From Okapia johnstoni (Eukaryota; Chordata; Mammalia; Artiodactyla; Giraffidae), in assembly GCA_024291935.2 (NCBI GenBank), contig CM044321.1:61436985-61500984 (forward strand): a DNA stretch of 64,000 bases. Reading direction: 5' to 3'. A program made the translations under genes and the position numbers. Position 1 is the stretch's first letter. Every line of letters begins with the position of its first letter. This document shows positions 47,090-59,085 of this stretch, piece after piece. Under the pieces are notes generated by a model. The model saw only the letters and a list, made by a program, of their open reading frames with translations. It was not told the DNA's origin and searched no databases.

Positions 47090-47815
47090 TTTTCAAAGAT
47101 AAACTTTTCGCTTTGGAATACTTGGAAATGTACAGACAATTTGCAAAAACAAGAGCGAGTATTCCCTTAAACCCTTTCTCCAGTTTCAGTTTCCCCTAAG
47201 ATGTTTTCATCTTACATACCGTGGTACATTGGTCAAAACTTAGAAAGCCACATTGGCATCTTACTATTGACTAAACTCCAGATTTCATCTGGGTTTCACC
47301 GGTTTTCCTATGGGTGTCCTTTTTCTGTTTCAGGACCCCGGCCAGGAGACCACACTGCATTTAGTCATCCTGTCTCCTTGGGGTCCTCTGACATGTGATG
47401 GTGTATCAGCCTCTCCCCTTGTTTTTCATGACCTTGACAGTTGTGAGGAGTGTTGATCTGGTATTTTGTAGAATGTCCCCCAGCATGGTTTAGTCCAGTG
47501 TGATTCAACTGGAGTAATGGATTTTGGGCAAGAACACCATGGAAGTGAGGTGTGCTCCCGTCATACCATATCAGGGGTTCCTGGAATCCACACACGGCCA
47601 GTGATGTTCATCTAGTAGTAGGTCACCTGGTTAAGATGTTGGTCTGTCAGACTTCTCCACTGGAAAGTTACTAGTTTTTTCTTTCCATAGTTTATTCTTT
47701 GCGAGTCATTGAGTCCACCCACTCTCCAGGGAGTGGAGGATAAGTTCCATCTTCTGGGTGGGGGTGGGTGGTGTCTACATGCATTATCTAGAATCCTTTT
47801 GTAAGGAAACTTCAT
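47090..47815 (-). repeat. Old L1M LINE 3' region
   Basis: Plus-strand order tcaggaccccggccaggagaccacactgcatttagtc, tttttcatgaccttgacagttgtgaggag, ttttgtagaatgtccc, gtctgtcagacttctccactgg, gagtggaggataagttccat follows reverse L1M, like the copy at 44735. Confidence 0.65.
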
Positions 47816-48523
47816 ATTTTTTAAACCATCAAATTAACAGAAACGATACCGATTGATGTGAGTTTCCTTGTTTATGCCCTGCTTACTTAACCTCTGGTAA
47901 GAATATTAAGATTAGCCTTTCAGCCAACAGCAGAAAATGGGTGTGAGAATGAAGGATCCCTAAAAACCTGGAAATCCTCAACCCAGAGAATAGTTTCATG
48001 TTAAGAGTTTTATGTTTGATTTCAGGCAGTTCCGTTATCAGGGAGTAGTTTCCTGAAGTGCAAACCATATTCCTAGGTCACCACAAGATGGCGCTAGTGA
48101 GTAACAACGCCGTTCTGGCTCAAGGGTCTTTGCTAAAAAAAAGTTCGCTGTACACTGAAGAAGCATCCTATTCTACCCATTACTGCAATTCTACCCAGGA
48201 AGGATACTTTTAATTAGCAATCAAAATGACATTTGTTTGGTTTCCGAAAACTGATCAAGATAAAGCAGTGTCTGGGGATTTCTACATCAATTCTCAAGTC
48301 TGAAGTGGATTTCAGTGGGAATAACTTTTTCCTGGGTTTATACTCAGATATCTATTTTATTTTCACAATGGTCAGTAAGGTGAAGCATTAGAAGATTATT
48401 GATATTATTGCAAACTAGTATGCTTTGTTTTGTCCACAAAGGCCATTAGTTTTATTAGCTAAATCAGTGAGGGCCATACCACTTAGGAGCCGATGTTATT
48501 TAATAAGGACTTTGGGACTGTAT
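47816..48523. other. Intergenic stretch, unassigned
   Basis: Unique-looking sequence before the tandem SINE pair. Nothing recognised. Confidence 0.45.
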
Positions 48524-48842
48524 GGGGCTTCCTTCATAGCTCAGCTGGTAAAGAATCTTCCTGCAATGTGGGAGACCTTGGTTCACTTCCTGGGTTGGGA
48601 AGATCCCCTGGAGAAGGGATAGGCTACCCACTCCAGTATTCTTGGGCTTCCCTTGTGGCTCAGCTGGTAAAGAATCCACCTGCAATGCGGGAGACCTGGG
48701 TTCAATCCCTGGGTTGGGAAGATCCACTGGAGAAGGGAACAGCTATCCGCTCCAGTATTCTGGTCTGGAAAATTCCGTGGACTGTATAGACCATGGGGTC
48801 GCAAAGAGTAGGACTGAATGACTTTAACTTCACTTCACTCAC
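48524..48842 (+). mobile_element. Tandem Bov-tA SINE dimer inside one target-site duplication
   Basis: 48527-48643 is a 5' tRNA-like monomer ending ...ccactccagtattctt; it passes directly into a complete second Bov-tA at 48644-48838. The pair as a whole is flanked by a single perfect 11-bp duplication tgggactgtat at 48513-48523 and 48843-48853; no duplication lies between the two copies. Confidence 0.9.
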
Positions 48843-48929
48843 TGGGACTGTATTAAGGTGCCTCACCTACAGACCCCAACTTTTATGTTTATGCCCTTGC
48901 TAACTGGATTACGGAGATAGATTCAGAGA

Positions 48930-49064
48930 TGCTGTGCTTAGTCGCTCAGTCGTGTCAGACTCTTTGTGATTCCATGGACTGTAGCCTGCTAGGCTCCTCT
49001 TTCCATGGGGATTCTTCAGGTAAGGATACTGGAGAGGGTTGCCATGACCTCCTCCAGGGACATT
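48930..49064 (-). mobile_element. BovA SINE fragment
   Basis: gcttagtcgctcagtcgtgtcagactctttgtg...gctcctctttccatggggattcttcagg...gttgccatgacctcctccaggg. The tRNA-like part is missing. Confidence 0.88.
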
Positions 49065-49537
49065 CAGAGATAGGAAAGGGAAAAAAAGAAAGGACAGGTT
49101 ATGGTGTAGACAGAGTCGAACTTACTTACAGAAAATAAAAAAGACCCACAGAATTTAGCTTTGGGGGGCTTCACCCTTGGCTTTCTTGAGCTCAGAATAA
49201 ACACAAATTTCTATTTCTTCCTCCAAGTTCAATGTTCGTTAATTTGATGTATAGAAGTGTCAAAGAATATTTTCATTGGAAAACTTTTCTTGGTTATCAT
49301 TTTGTATAACACAGCATACTGATATTTTGATATTTTATTTGTATGAAAAAATTGGTCGAAATTTGTCTTCTCTCTTAAAAAAAAATCATGGGAAACACCA
49401 GATTGCATATTGATTTTTTTTAAGATCTCTTTAATTTTATCATCTTAAGAGAATAAGTCAGAACTTTTTATAGATTTGAGTGGGATTATTTGCTGCTAAA
49501 TAAATTCTAAGTTAGTAGAAGAGCGATCTTCCTAAAA

Positions 49538-49725
49538 TAATAGCTACCATTTGTTGAGCAGTTTACTATGTGCCTGGCAGTGTGATAAGAACATGTGTGT
49601 TTTCATTCAGTCTGTAGAATAACGCTATGGGAAGATACAGGCTCCATTTTACAGATGAGCAAATGGAGTTTTAGAGAGGCTAAATGACTGATTTATCCAC
49701 GATGAAAAAAAACAGTAAGTGATTG
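49538..49725 (+). repeat. MIR SINE
   Basis: aatagctaccatttgttgagcagtttactatgtgcctggcagtgtg then cattttacagatgagcaaatggagttttagagaggc; one of the best-kept MIR copies here. Confidence 0.8.
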
Positions 49726-49961
49726 AGCCCAGAATCTGCTGCTCTCAACCCAAACAGGCTTTCTTTCCATTGGAGGTATTTCTATGGCTAAATCAAATTC
49801 AGATCAGTCCTGTCATGGTGGCAGCAAGTCATTATGCTTCATCTTATCCTTGTATTTACCTTTATTGTACATCAACACTTAATCCAAAAAACTGGAAAAT
49901 ACCAAGACCAAAAGAAAAAAAAAAGATAACTTTTCTCTTCAATATAAAACAAGAGAAGTGG

Positions 49962-50092
49962 GACTTCCCTGGTGTCCAGTGGTTAAGAATCTGTGCTTCC
50001 ACTACCAGGGGCCCAGGTTCAATCCCTGACTGGGGAACTAAGATTCCACATCCTGCATGGTGTGGCATGCATAAGAAAGAAAGAAAGAAAAG
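49962..50092 (+). mobile_element. CHR-type tRNA-derived SINE, short form
   Basis: ggacttccctggtgtccagtggttaagaatctgtgcttcc...caggttcaatccctgactggggaactaag and a tail aagaaagaaagaaag. Confidence 0.85.
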
Positions 50093-50474
50093 CACTTGAA
50101 TTTAGATTCATTATACTGTTACGACCCCTAACAGGGTCTTGGTCTTTGCATGTTCTTGGCAAACTAATTGCACCCTCAAATTCATCTTAGAAGGGTAGGT
50201 CAAACTTTTACTGTAGGTTTGAACATGCTGGATTTTTTTATTGTTGTAACTGAATGAATTCTAAGATGGCAGAGGAAAAATTCTGCAGAACCTGGCTAGG
50301 GAAAAACAAGCGATTCAACATGGATGGTTTGGATTAATTTATTACATTGGAATGCTTGATGTTAGATTGGCCTATCACTCTCCAGCACTAATTAGTATAA
50401 GAGACTTGTCATTAAGCCTGTAGGGGGTTCTTTTTGTTTATAAAGTACAAGAATAAGACATTGGGAAAAAGTTA
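50093..50474. other. Intergenic stretch, unassigned
   Basis: No repeat or gene recognised. Confidence 0.4.
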
Positions 50475-50690
50475 AGTGCATGCTCAGTCATCAAGTTGTG
50501 TCCAACTCGCTTGCAACTGCATGGGATGCAGCTCACCCAGGCTTCTCTGTCCATGGGATTTCCCAGGCACGAATACTCGTGTAGACTGCCATTTCCTACT
50601 CCAGGGGATCTTCCAGACCCAGGGATCAAACCCACATCTGCTGCATTAGGAGGCAGATTCTTTACCATTGCGACACCTGGGAAGCCCTGA
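50475..50690 (-). mobile_element. Bov-tA SINE
   Basis: Reverse copy: gctcagtcatcaagttgtgtccaactc...caggcttctctgtccatgggatttcccagg...tttaccattgcgacacctgggaagccc. Flanked by gaaaaagtt on both sides (50465-50473 and 50691-50699). Confidence 0.92.
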
Positions 50691-50699
50691 GAAAAAGTT

Positions 50700-50875
50700 G
50701 TTGTTGTTGCTGTTTTTCAGGTGCTAAGTCATGTCTGACTCTTTGCAACCCCACGGACTGCAGTGTGCCCGGCCCCCCTGTCCTTCACTATCTCCCGGAG
50801 TTTACTCAAACTCATGTCCATTGAGTTGGCGATGCCATCCAATCATCTCATCCTGTCACCCCTGCTCCTCCTCCT
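50700..50875 (-). mobile_element. BovB 3' fragment at the same target
   Basis: gttgttgctgtttttcaggtgctaagtcatgtctgactc...cggagtttactcaaactcatgtccattgag...catcctgtcacccctgctcctcc. Flanked by aaaaagtt at 50692-50699 and 50876-50883, adjoining the previous SINE. Confidence 0.85.
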
Positions 50876-50883
50876 AAAAAGTT

Positions 50884-52994
50884 AATCCACAGCAAAATGG
50901 TGCATCTTTCCATCCCTGTTGCTGCCGGGGTCAGTTGAACCCTCAAAAAGTTGATATCATGTAGTTTTAGCATTCACGGAACAGCAGGGAATTGCCTGAT
51001 CATGGCCTGATTGGCTATTGGTAATCGTACCATCTGTCTCTTTAAAGAACCGAGCAGTTTTTGGAGGAGAGAACAATCAGAGTAGGTCTATCACTCTTCA
51101 CTGTTACTTGTCCAAGGGCAAACAACAATTTAGCAGCTAAGCCCAGCCCAGAACTGGGTGTTCCTGACTACTTTCCTGTATTTAGATATCCTTTTTTGTG
51201 CATCTCCCTTTTACAGACAAAAACGAAGGTTAGGAAGCGTCCGTCAAAAACTGGATGTTTATTCTTTGTCTGCTCTGTTTAACAGAATTGGAGGCTCCTT
51301 TGAAAAAAGGAAACCTGGTCTTTCCTCTTTCACTACACCATAATTATTTGTTTTCTAAGCAATAGCCAAGTTCAAATAAGACATGCAATACTTTTGGATC
51401 AAAAGCAAGTCATAAATAAAACCTTAACTTTTTGAAGTAAACACATTACACATAATTTCTAACTGAGTATCATACCATGGAAGAAATAATAGGCATATAT
51501 ATAAAGACAAAGGTAAAAGAAGAAGAAACAGAATGTAATTGACAGGGAGTTTATAGCAAGGATAGAACGTGGGTTTCTCTTGGCTAATGACATTTTTAGT
51601 ACAACTGCACTAAGTCAAGTTTTGCTCCCATGTTCACATGTTAGGAGAAGATACACTGGGTGCAAATCAGTTATTAACAGAAAAGTCACACAGTTAGGCT
51701 GAAATTTTACATTCACCCTTATACCTAGGAAAAAAAATGATTGAAGGTCCTTTTTGCTGCGTTTCTGCCACTAGGAGGCTTCTGGTATAAAGAAACAAAT
51801 ATTAAAACATTAAACAAAAAACCAAAACAAAACATTAAACAAAACATTAAAAAAAAAAAAAAGAACACGCTCATGTTAATCCAAGCACTACCATTAGTTC
51901 AAGCTCTACCACTAACTAATACGAATAAATTAATTGATTCATTTCATCTCAGGCAAGTGGTCAGATGCGATGGTGACTAGCCTTATTAGGTAAAGCCATG
52001 GCCTTTTACAAACGGGTTGTAATAGAACTGATATCTGAATCATAGTATGGTCAAGACCCTGGCTCTGAATTTAAACTCAGGTCTTTGACTCCCCCACATA
52101 GTGTTCTTTCAACCACTAAACACGGTGGGTTTTGATTACGATGGTCAGAAACTGGCTCTAGCTTCTTTTGGAAAACACATTTTTTTGACGGCTGTGTATT
52201 GATGTATTCTATTTATCCTTTCTCAAACCAGTAATAATGTGGGCTTTTTCCTTTATACTTTGGCTCAAAGGGTTTCTAAGAGGCCATGGAACTTTATGTT
52301 TTTAAAGAAGTGCCTTTTGAAACATCATCTAATAATATATTTTAAATAAGTTTATTTTATCCTTTTAAAAAGCTGGCTGAGGTATGAGCCAGTGAACGTC
52401 TGAAGAAGGTGCAACTTCCAATCCCCTTAGCAAGAGAATCCTTTTTTTTAAATTGGGTCGGGGGGAGAGGGTTATTTGGTGCCTGGGTCTGTGGTCATCC
52501 CCAGAGGATGAGCAGCAGTGACACAAAGGGGCAGAGAGGAGCGCTCAAACAACACGGAGGACAGAGACTTGAATTTCCAAGGCAAGACAGGTGCTAAGCG
52601 GTTCAGAAAATGTAGAGGGGGAGGAAGGAGCAACTGAAGGACGGCACAGAAAGAGGGACCCACCTGGCCTTGAAGATGGCTGTAGGCAGAATTCTCCAAG
52701 GAGAAGCAGCTCCTGGGAGACGCCCCATGGCAGGGGGCTCTGGTGTTCCACTCAAGGAGGACTGAGATGCAGCTCTAACCCTTCACCCTGATCTTCCTCT
52801 AAGCCTTTTAAAAACCTGCCACCTGGTGTAGTCTCACTTGGGAGATAAAGAAGTCTTTTACCACTTGGGGTCTGATGCGAGAATCCTGGGGTAAGGCAGG
52901 GATGAGACCCACAACTTAGTGAGAAGAGACTAGAGTTTCTCCAGGCAGTTTGCAAGAATGTAGGAGACTCACTGGAAATGAATTTGAGCTATTA
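50884..52994. other. Intergenic stretch, unassigned
   Basis: 2.1 kb without a young repeat. An A-run lies at about 51850-51862. At 52440-52760 the sequence is richer in G and C, with gggtcggggggagagg, but not CpG-dense. No gene recognised. Confidence 0.45.
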
Positions 52995-53008
52995 CAGAAG
53001 TGCTAAAG

Positions 53009-53283
53009 TGGAGAAGGCAATGGCACCCCACTCTGGTTCTCTTGCCTGGAAAATCCCGTGGATGGAGGAGCCTGGTAGGCTGCAATCCATGGAGTCGCTA
53101 AGACTCGGACACGACTGAGCGACTTCACTTTCACTTTTCACTTTCATGCATTGGAGAAGGAAATGGCAACCCACTCCAGTGTTCTTCCCTGGAGAATCCC
53201 AGGGATGGGGGAACCTTGTGGGCTGCAGTCTATGGGGTCACACAGAGTAGGACACGACTGAAGTGACTTAGCAGCAGCAGCAG
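53009..53283 (+). mobile_element. BovA dimeric SINE with target-site duplication
   Basis: Two related halves and an agcagcagcagcag tail. Flanked by a 14-bp duplication cagaagtgctaaag at 52995-53008 and 53284-53297. A young insertion. Confidence 0.95.
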
Positions 53284-53340
53284 CAGAAGTGCTAAAGAAT
53301 GTTGACTCCAGGAGAATAGAGGAGGAAAAAACTCTAGAAT

Positions 53341-53558
53341 AGGGGTCCCCAACCTCTGGGATCTAATGCCTGATGATCTGTGGAGGCACTGATGTAATAA
53401 TGATAGAAATAAAGTGCACAATAAATGTAATGTTCTTGAGTCATCCTCGAGCCATTCCCCCACCTCCCCACCACCACCACCACCACCACCACCACGATGT
53501 GGGGAAAAGTTGTCTTCCACTAAACTGGTCTCTGGTGCCAAAAACGTTGGGGATCGCC
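53341..53558 (+). repeat. hAT-type DNA transposon remnant
   Basis: Inverted ends: aggggtccccaacctctggg at the left and aaaacgttggggatcgcc at the right. Internal gatctaatgcctgatgatctg and aataatgatagaaataaagtgcac match a widespread mammalian hAT element. Contains a (CCA)n run at about 53469-53494. Confidence 0.7.
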
Positions 53559-54252
53559 GGTTGCTCAAGAACTTCAGACCAAACCTGGGTTGCTTTCTAC
53601 AACATTCCTGACACTGGTCTGCAATTTGGGTGGACACTGATGGTGTTGGAGTTCACAGGTTTTTGAAGCGCATGTTCCACTGGAGACAACTTTTATCCTT
53701 CCTTACTCTGACCTGAAATTCTCTTCTTCATTGGTAGTTCTATCCAGTGCGTTAGGTTTAGTTATTCTGTTTCCGAAAACTCCTTCAATTGATAATTGGC
53801 TTCCAGTTTTAATTAAACTTTTTAATTATATAAGTAATACAGGTTATTTGAAGAAAGATTAGGGAATACAGAAAAGCCAAAAGAAAAATATATCCCTCAA
53901 TCTTCCCACATTTTAATTTTAATAATTGGTGAGTAACAGCTTATTTCAATTACATAGTAAAATTTTTACACACACCAATCAAGGAGTGGCTGATTTGGTT
54001 AAGAGAGTTCTAGATAGCTAAAGACTGCACATCCTAAATTTAAAATTTTTACTACATGAAATATTTCCAAAGCAGACGATATAATTTAATGCCTTTAAGA
54101 AACACATAGAAATGTATAATATAAAATTGCTTTTTGCAATACATATATTTTAAAAAATACAGAGCACTGAGGGAGGAGCTGTTGTCATTGCTTAGGTTTC
54201 AGAGGGGTGGTGCAGATAAAAGATGAATTTTTAAGAAATATTTATTTCTGAC
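53559..54252. other. Intergenic stretch with possible old LINE sequence
   Basis: 53810-53950 (ttaattatataagtaatacaggttatttg, ggaatacagaaaagcc) has the look of an old L1. The remainder is unassigned. Confidence 0.4.
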
Positions 54253-54414
54253 GATAGCCCACAGGCTCCTCTGTCCATGGGATTTTCCAGGTAAGAATAC
54301 TAGAATGGGTAGCCATTGCCTCCTCCAGGGAATCATCTTGACCCAGGGATCAAACCCAGGTCTCCCGCATTGCAGGCACATTTTTTTTACTGCCTGAGCC
54401 ACCAGGGAAGCCCT
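54253..54414 (-). mobile_element. Bov-tA SINE, truncated
   Basis: gatagcccacaggctcctctgtccatgg...tttttactgcctgagccaccagggaagccc, followed by an A-run. Confidence 0.9.
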
Positions 54415-54603
54415 TAAAAAAAAAAAAAGAAATGTATAATGTAGACTTTTTTGATGATATGATATCAATTTTATCAGTTGACCTAGTGAATGTCTCTTTG
54501 ACATTCTATGGACATGGCCTCCTTATGACACACTCACACCCTCGTGGTAGCAACTAAGTCACGGGATCCCCCGCCCAACATGGCAGGTATCCTATATCTG
54601 TGC

Positions 54604-54782
54604 CTATGGACTGTAGCCCGCCAGGCTCCTCTGTCCATGGGATTTTCCAGGCAAGAATACTGGAGCAAGTTGCCATGCCCTCCTTCATCGGATCTTCTCA
54701 ACCCAGAGATGGAAACCACATCTCTTACATCTCTTGTATTGGCAGATGGGTTTTTTAACCACTAGCGCCACCTGGGAAGCCC
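54604..54782 (-). mobile_element. Bov-tA SINE, truncated
   Basis: atggactgtagcccgccaggctcctctgtcc...ttttttaaccactagcgccacctgggaagccc. Confidence 0.9.
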
Positions 54783-54842
54783 AACAAAATAGCAATATTT
54801 AACTAATATTGAAACGTGCATGCATTCAGTTTGTGATCATTC

Positions 54843-55045
54843 TTTTTTAACTTCTTTTTTTATTGGAGTGTAATTGCTTTACAATGTTGGGTTAGTTTCT
54901 GCTGTATAACAAAGTGAATCAGCTATACGTATACAAATATCCCCTCCGTCTTGAGCCTCCCTCCCACCTGCCCCACCCCACCCTACCCATCCCATCCCTC
55001 TAGGTCATCACAGAGCACTAAACTAAGCTCCCTGTGCTTTACATT
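54843..55045 (-). repeat. L1 LINE 3' end
   Basis: ttttttattggagtgtaattgctttacaatgttgggttagtttctgctgtataac, then ctccctgtgctttac. Terminal part of a ruminant L1. Confidence 0.9.
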
Positions 55046-55566
55046 CAGTTTGTGATGGTCCTTCACGGGATCAGTAAATAACACTTCTTCCCCAACTGCA
55101 ATCCGAACAAACTGAGGGAGTGAAAAAGAAGTAGATGGAGACCAAAATATCATGATTATTACTGGTAATGGCTAAAATGGAGGATGTGGTTTAGTGAGCG
55201 GCGAGGGGCCTGCCAAGGGAGCCCAGAGCTGGCAGACTCACCCACTCTCTGCATCTTGGCCACATGGACCAGAGAGGGCAGGTGTGTGGGAGATTCACCC
55301 ATGAGAGAGGAGCAGCCCTGACCACACCCACTGGAGGGTGGGTTCCCCTCGGAGACTCCAGTTGCCCCAAGAACTCCAATGAGTAGAGAGAGGGAGGGTG
55401 AAATTAAATTTCTCCTGGGAAAAAACAGGAAACTGGTGAAGAAGCATTTTCACTCTCCCAGTTCACATGGCTATAATATGAAATTATTTACCTTAGAAAA
55501 ATCAGTGCTTGTTAACCCCTCTTAGTATTATAATACCAAATTCAGCATTTCAGTTTGTCTTTCCTC
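55046..55566. other. Intergenic stretch, unassigned
   Basis: Nothing recognised. Confidence 0.4.
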
Positions 55567-55781
55567 TGTTGTTATTTAGTCGCTAAGTCTTGTCTGACTC
55601 TTTGTGGCGTCATGAACTGTAGCCCGCCAGGCTCCTCTGTCGGCGGGAAGTTTCCAGGCAAAAATACATGAGCAGGTTGCCATTTCCTTCTCCAGGGGAT
55701 CCTCCTGACTCAGGGATCAAACCTGTGTCTCCTGCATTGGCAGGCAGGTTCTTTACCACGGAGCCACCTGGGAAATCCATT
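55567..55781 (-). mobile_element. Bov-tA SINE
   Basis: ttgttatttagtcgctaagtcttgtctgactctttgtgg...ttctttaccacggagccacctgggaaatcc. Complete reverse copy. Confidence 0.92.
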
Positions 55782-56808
55782 GTTCTCTTAGACCATTGTA
55801 TTAGTATAGTCAGTGTATTAGTATGCAATGCATCTTATTTTGGTGAAGGAGGGTGGGATTTAAGATCTTTAAATACAATAGAACAGATCTCTGTGAATTC
55901 TCTAAGTTATGACTGACTGGTAGATATTATCTACGCATACACAAAATTTTTATCTCTTTCTATGAAGCTCGTTATATTTCTCTTTCTACATATTCTGGGA
56001 AAATTTTTTAAAAATCAGAAAGCATGGTTGTAACACTGAAAGAGCCTAGATGATTTTTTGATACTGGAAGAAAAAAGAAGCATTATTTAAAAGTAGCAAA
56101 AGTGTAACACTGATTCAGTATTAAGCATAATTATGTACTGCTTTCAAATGCATATTGGGTCATGTAGCAAAAATATATATATAATGTATTATGGACATTT
56201 CCAATTTTGATGGTTTAATGTGAAGTGTCTGCTATGTTAAATGTGATTTAACACTTCACATTTTTTTCTTCTTATGAATAAATTATTGATTTAAAATTTG
56301 TATGCTCCTTTAATTCATAAAAGAATAATCTAGAGAAATTATATGGCACTTTATATTTCCAAAGTAATTCACAAACTTTAAATGAATAATGCAGACAGCA
56401 CCCCAGGGATCAGGCCACAGACTGTATGCATCTTATTTCTATGAGAGCTCCTGGGGAATATGGTCAGACAAATCACTATGTTTAGAAATTGTATGTAATG
56501 AGACATGTGCAGTTTCTACAGGGAAGAGGGGTCTTGAGTCTATCAAATGCATGAAAAAAAGTTCCTGGAAAATGAAATAGGCAACCTTACTTTAAGAGAA
56601 TGTTGGGCCAGCTATGGTAAATGTATATATGTAAACGGGAGACTAAGCATCTTAAAAGCAATCCATAATCTCACCCAGAGATGACCAGAAATGGAGATCA
56701 GGAAACCTGAAAGGTCACTTGTCCCATGAGATTTTTTATTCCCTATCAATAAGATGGACAGTATAGCAATACCTGCTTAAACCTGTTTTAAGAAGGCATT
56801 TATGAAGG
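55782..56808. other. Intergenic stretch with a short perfect inverted repeat
   Basis: AT-rich. Holds a 12-bp inverted repeat (56217-56228 and 56251-56262). Otherwise nothing nameable. Confidence 0.45.
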
Positions 56809-56809
56809 G

Positions 56810-57132
56810 TAGAGATGCAGATGAAAAGAACGGACTGTGGACATGGGGCTGGGGTCAGTGGGGAGGGGAAGGGGAGGGTGGGATGAATTGGGAGATTTAG
56901 GATTGACATATATACACTACCATGAATAAAACAGGTAGCTAGTGGGAAGGTGCTGTATAGCACAGGGAGCTCAGCTCGGTGCTCTGGGATGACCTAGAGG
57001 GGTGGGATGGGTGGTGTGGAAGGGAGGGGATATATGTATACATATAGCTGATTCACTTCTTTGTACAGCAGAAACTAACACAACATTGTAAAGCAATTAT
57101 ACTCCAATTAAAAAATAAATTAAAAAAAATAA
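56810..57132 (+). repeat. L1 LINE 3' end
   Basis: ggggaggggaaggggagggtgggatgaattgggag, gtatagcacagggagctcagctcgg and acaacattgtaaagcaattatactccaattaaa, then an A-rich tail. Forward-oriented ruminant L1 3' UTR. Confidence 0.92.
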
Positions 57133-57333
57133 AATGAATCAGAGATACAGCCTCCTGAAGGAAAAAAAAAGCACTTTCCATTCAGGCTTGGATATGTTTT
57201 ATTGGAACAAAATTTCAGTAAAAGGTGGGCTTAATTTACAGGGAAAAAAAAAACGATGGCATTCATGAAGGGAATGGGTAGCTTGGGAAGGAAATGGCAA
57301 AAAGGAAGAACTTACCGTGGTTTCCAATTATTT

Positions 57334-57542
57334 TGGGCTTCCCAGGTGGCTCAGTGGTAAAGGACCTGTCTGCCATTGCTGGAAAAGCCGGAGACATAGC
57401 TTGATCCCTGGGTTGGGAAGGTGCCCTGGAGAAGGAAATGGCAGCCCACTGCAGTATTCTTGCCTGGAGAATCCCATGGACAGAGGAGCCTGGTGGGCCA
57501 CAGTCCACAGGGTCGCACTGACTCGAATGTGATTGAGCGCAT
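57334..57542 (+). mobile_element. Bov-tA SINE
   Basis: gggcttcccaggtggctcagtggtaaagg...gatccctgggttgggaagg...cctggagaatcccatggacagaggagcctgg...gaatgtgattgagcgc. Confidence 0.93.
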
Positions 57543-58871
57543 TTTGTCAACTATCTTCAAAGCTCTTCCCATTGCTATCGCTGAGTTTTAAGGCGGGTCT
57601 GTGTCTCCAATCCATGCTATAGGTGACGAATCCCCACTGCAGCCGCCAACTGCTGGAGAACGAGCTCCCCCTGGACACCGTTCTGCCCTCTCTCTGCTCG
57701 GCTTAGTGTCAGGCTCTAATCCACTTTACTGCGGTTTTGGCTCTTGCACGGCAAGACAACAGTCAGTTTGAATAGTCTAGCAGGTACATACTTATTGCTA
57801 CTCCCAGATTTAAACAGCTAAGGGTTGTTGGGCTCACCCAAGAGAAGTCTGAGGATAATGCAGGAGCCTAAAAATGATACTGTGGATCCAGACTCACTCC
57901 ATCATTCTTAGTGCATGGGTTTGGTCCTCATGCGTGTCACCTCGTGGTTGAAAGATGCCTGCTGCGAAGATGCACCACATCCATTTTCTAGGGCTGAGGA
58001 AAGAGGATGTGGCTGTGATGGGCCCAGCATCCCTCCACTTGCCTCTCCTTGGGTAGCAGTGTCACGTGACCCTCAAACTTGAAGAGAGGCTGGGAGATGG
58101 AGATTTTAGCTTTCATCGCTTTGATGGGAGAGAAAGATATGGAAGAAGACGGTTGGGAATAGAAACCATATCAGCCAAAATATAGTGACTGCCACAAATG
58201 TGAACCAAAGAAGTTCCTTTACAACCTTTCCTTGATGGTCAGAAGTGATTGATTCCATGGTGTTTCCTATATTTCATCATCACATTTCTTCCCTAATTTC
58301 ACATAGCACACTTTCTCTGTTTAAAAGTAAAATATCCAGTCTGTAGGCTGCACTAGGAAAGGAAAATCGTCACAACAATATTGATTTGTTTATGAATTCC
58401 CTCAGTTAATGTTCAAATTACCGAGTATCTATCTTCTATTGCCAAACCCTAGGATACAATGTTGACTAATGTGTGGTTTTTTTAATCATTGAACATATGT
58501 TTTCTCTGTACAGTGCTTTATCAATTAGAAATGCTTTCAGACACTAAAAAGCAGAAAATTCAAATAACAGTAACTTAAAACTATTAATAATCTATGACTC
58601 ACTTCTAAAACATTCAAAAGGAAGTGTGTGTCTCCACAACCTTAGGGTGCTAGGACTGTATCTCTGTGATTCCCCTCATGGTCACAAGAAGGCTGCCATA
58701 GCTCTAAACATCGTATTCTTGAATAATGGTAGCCAAGATGGTGGATGAAGTATTTTCTCATGCCTCCTTCTTTTGGCAGAAAATACAGTCTTCCCTAGGG
58801 GATACCTCAGCTGATTCATTGTCTAGAATAGGGTCAGGTGTCGACCAAAAGTATCCAGTGAATAAGGGAGA
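57543..58871. other. Intergenic stretch, mostly unassigned
   Basis: 57915-58030 (ggtcctcatgcgtgtcacctcgtggttg) and 58600-58720 look like pieces of old interspersed repeats that I cannot name. No gene seen. Confidence 0.4.
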
Positions 58872-59073
58872 AAGTGAGTGAAAGTGAAAGTCGCTTGGTC
58901 GTGTCCAACTCTTTGTGACCCCGTGGACTATACAGTCCACGGAATTCTCCAGGCCAGAATACTGGACTGGGTAGCCTTTTCCTTCTTGAGGGGATCTTCC
59001 CAACCCAGGGGTTGAACTCAGGTCTCCTGCATTGCAGGCAGATTCTTTACCAGCTGAGCTACCAGGGAAGCCC
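58872..59073 (-). mobile_element. Bov-tA SINE with target-site duplication
   Basis: Complete reverse copy from agtgagtgaaagtgaaagtcgcttgg to accagctgagctaccagggaagccc. Flanked by gaataagggaga at 58860-58871 and 59074-59085. Confidence 0.94.
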
Positions 59074-59085
59074 GAATAAGGGAGA

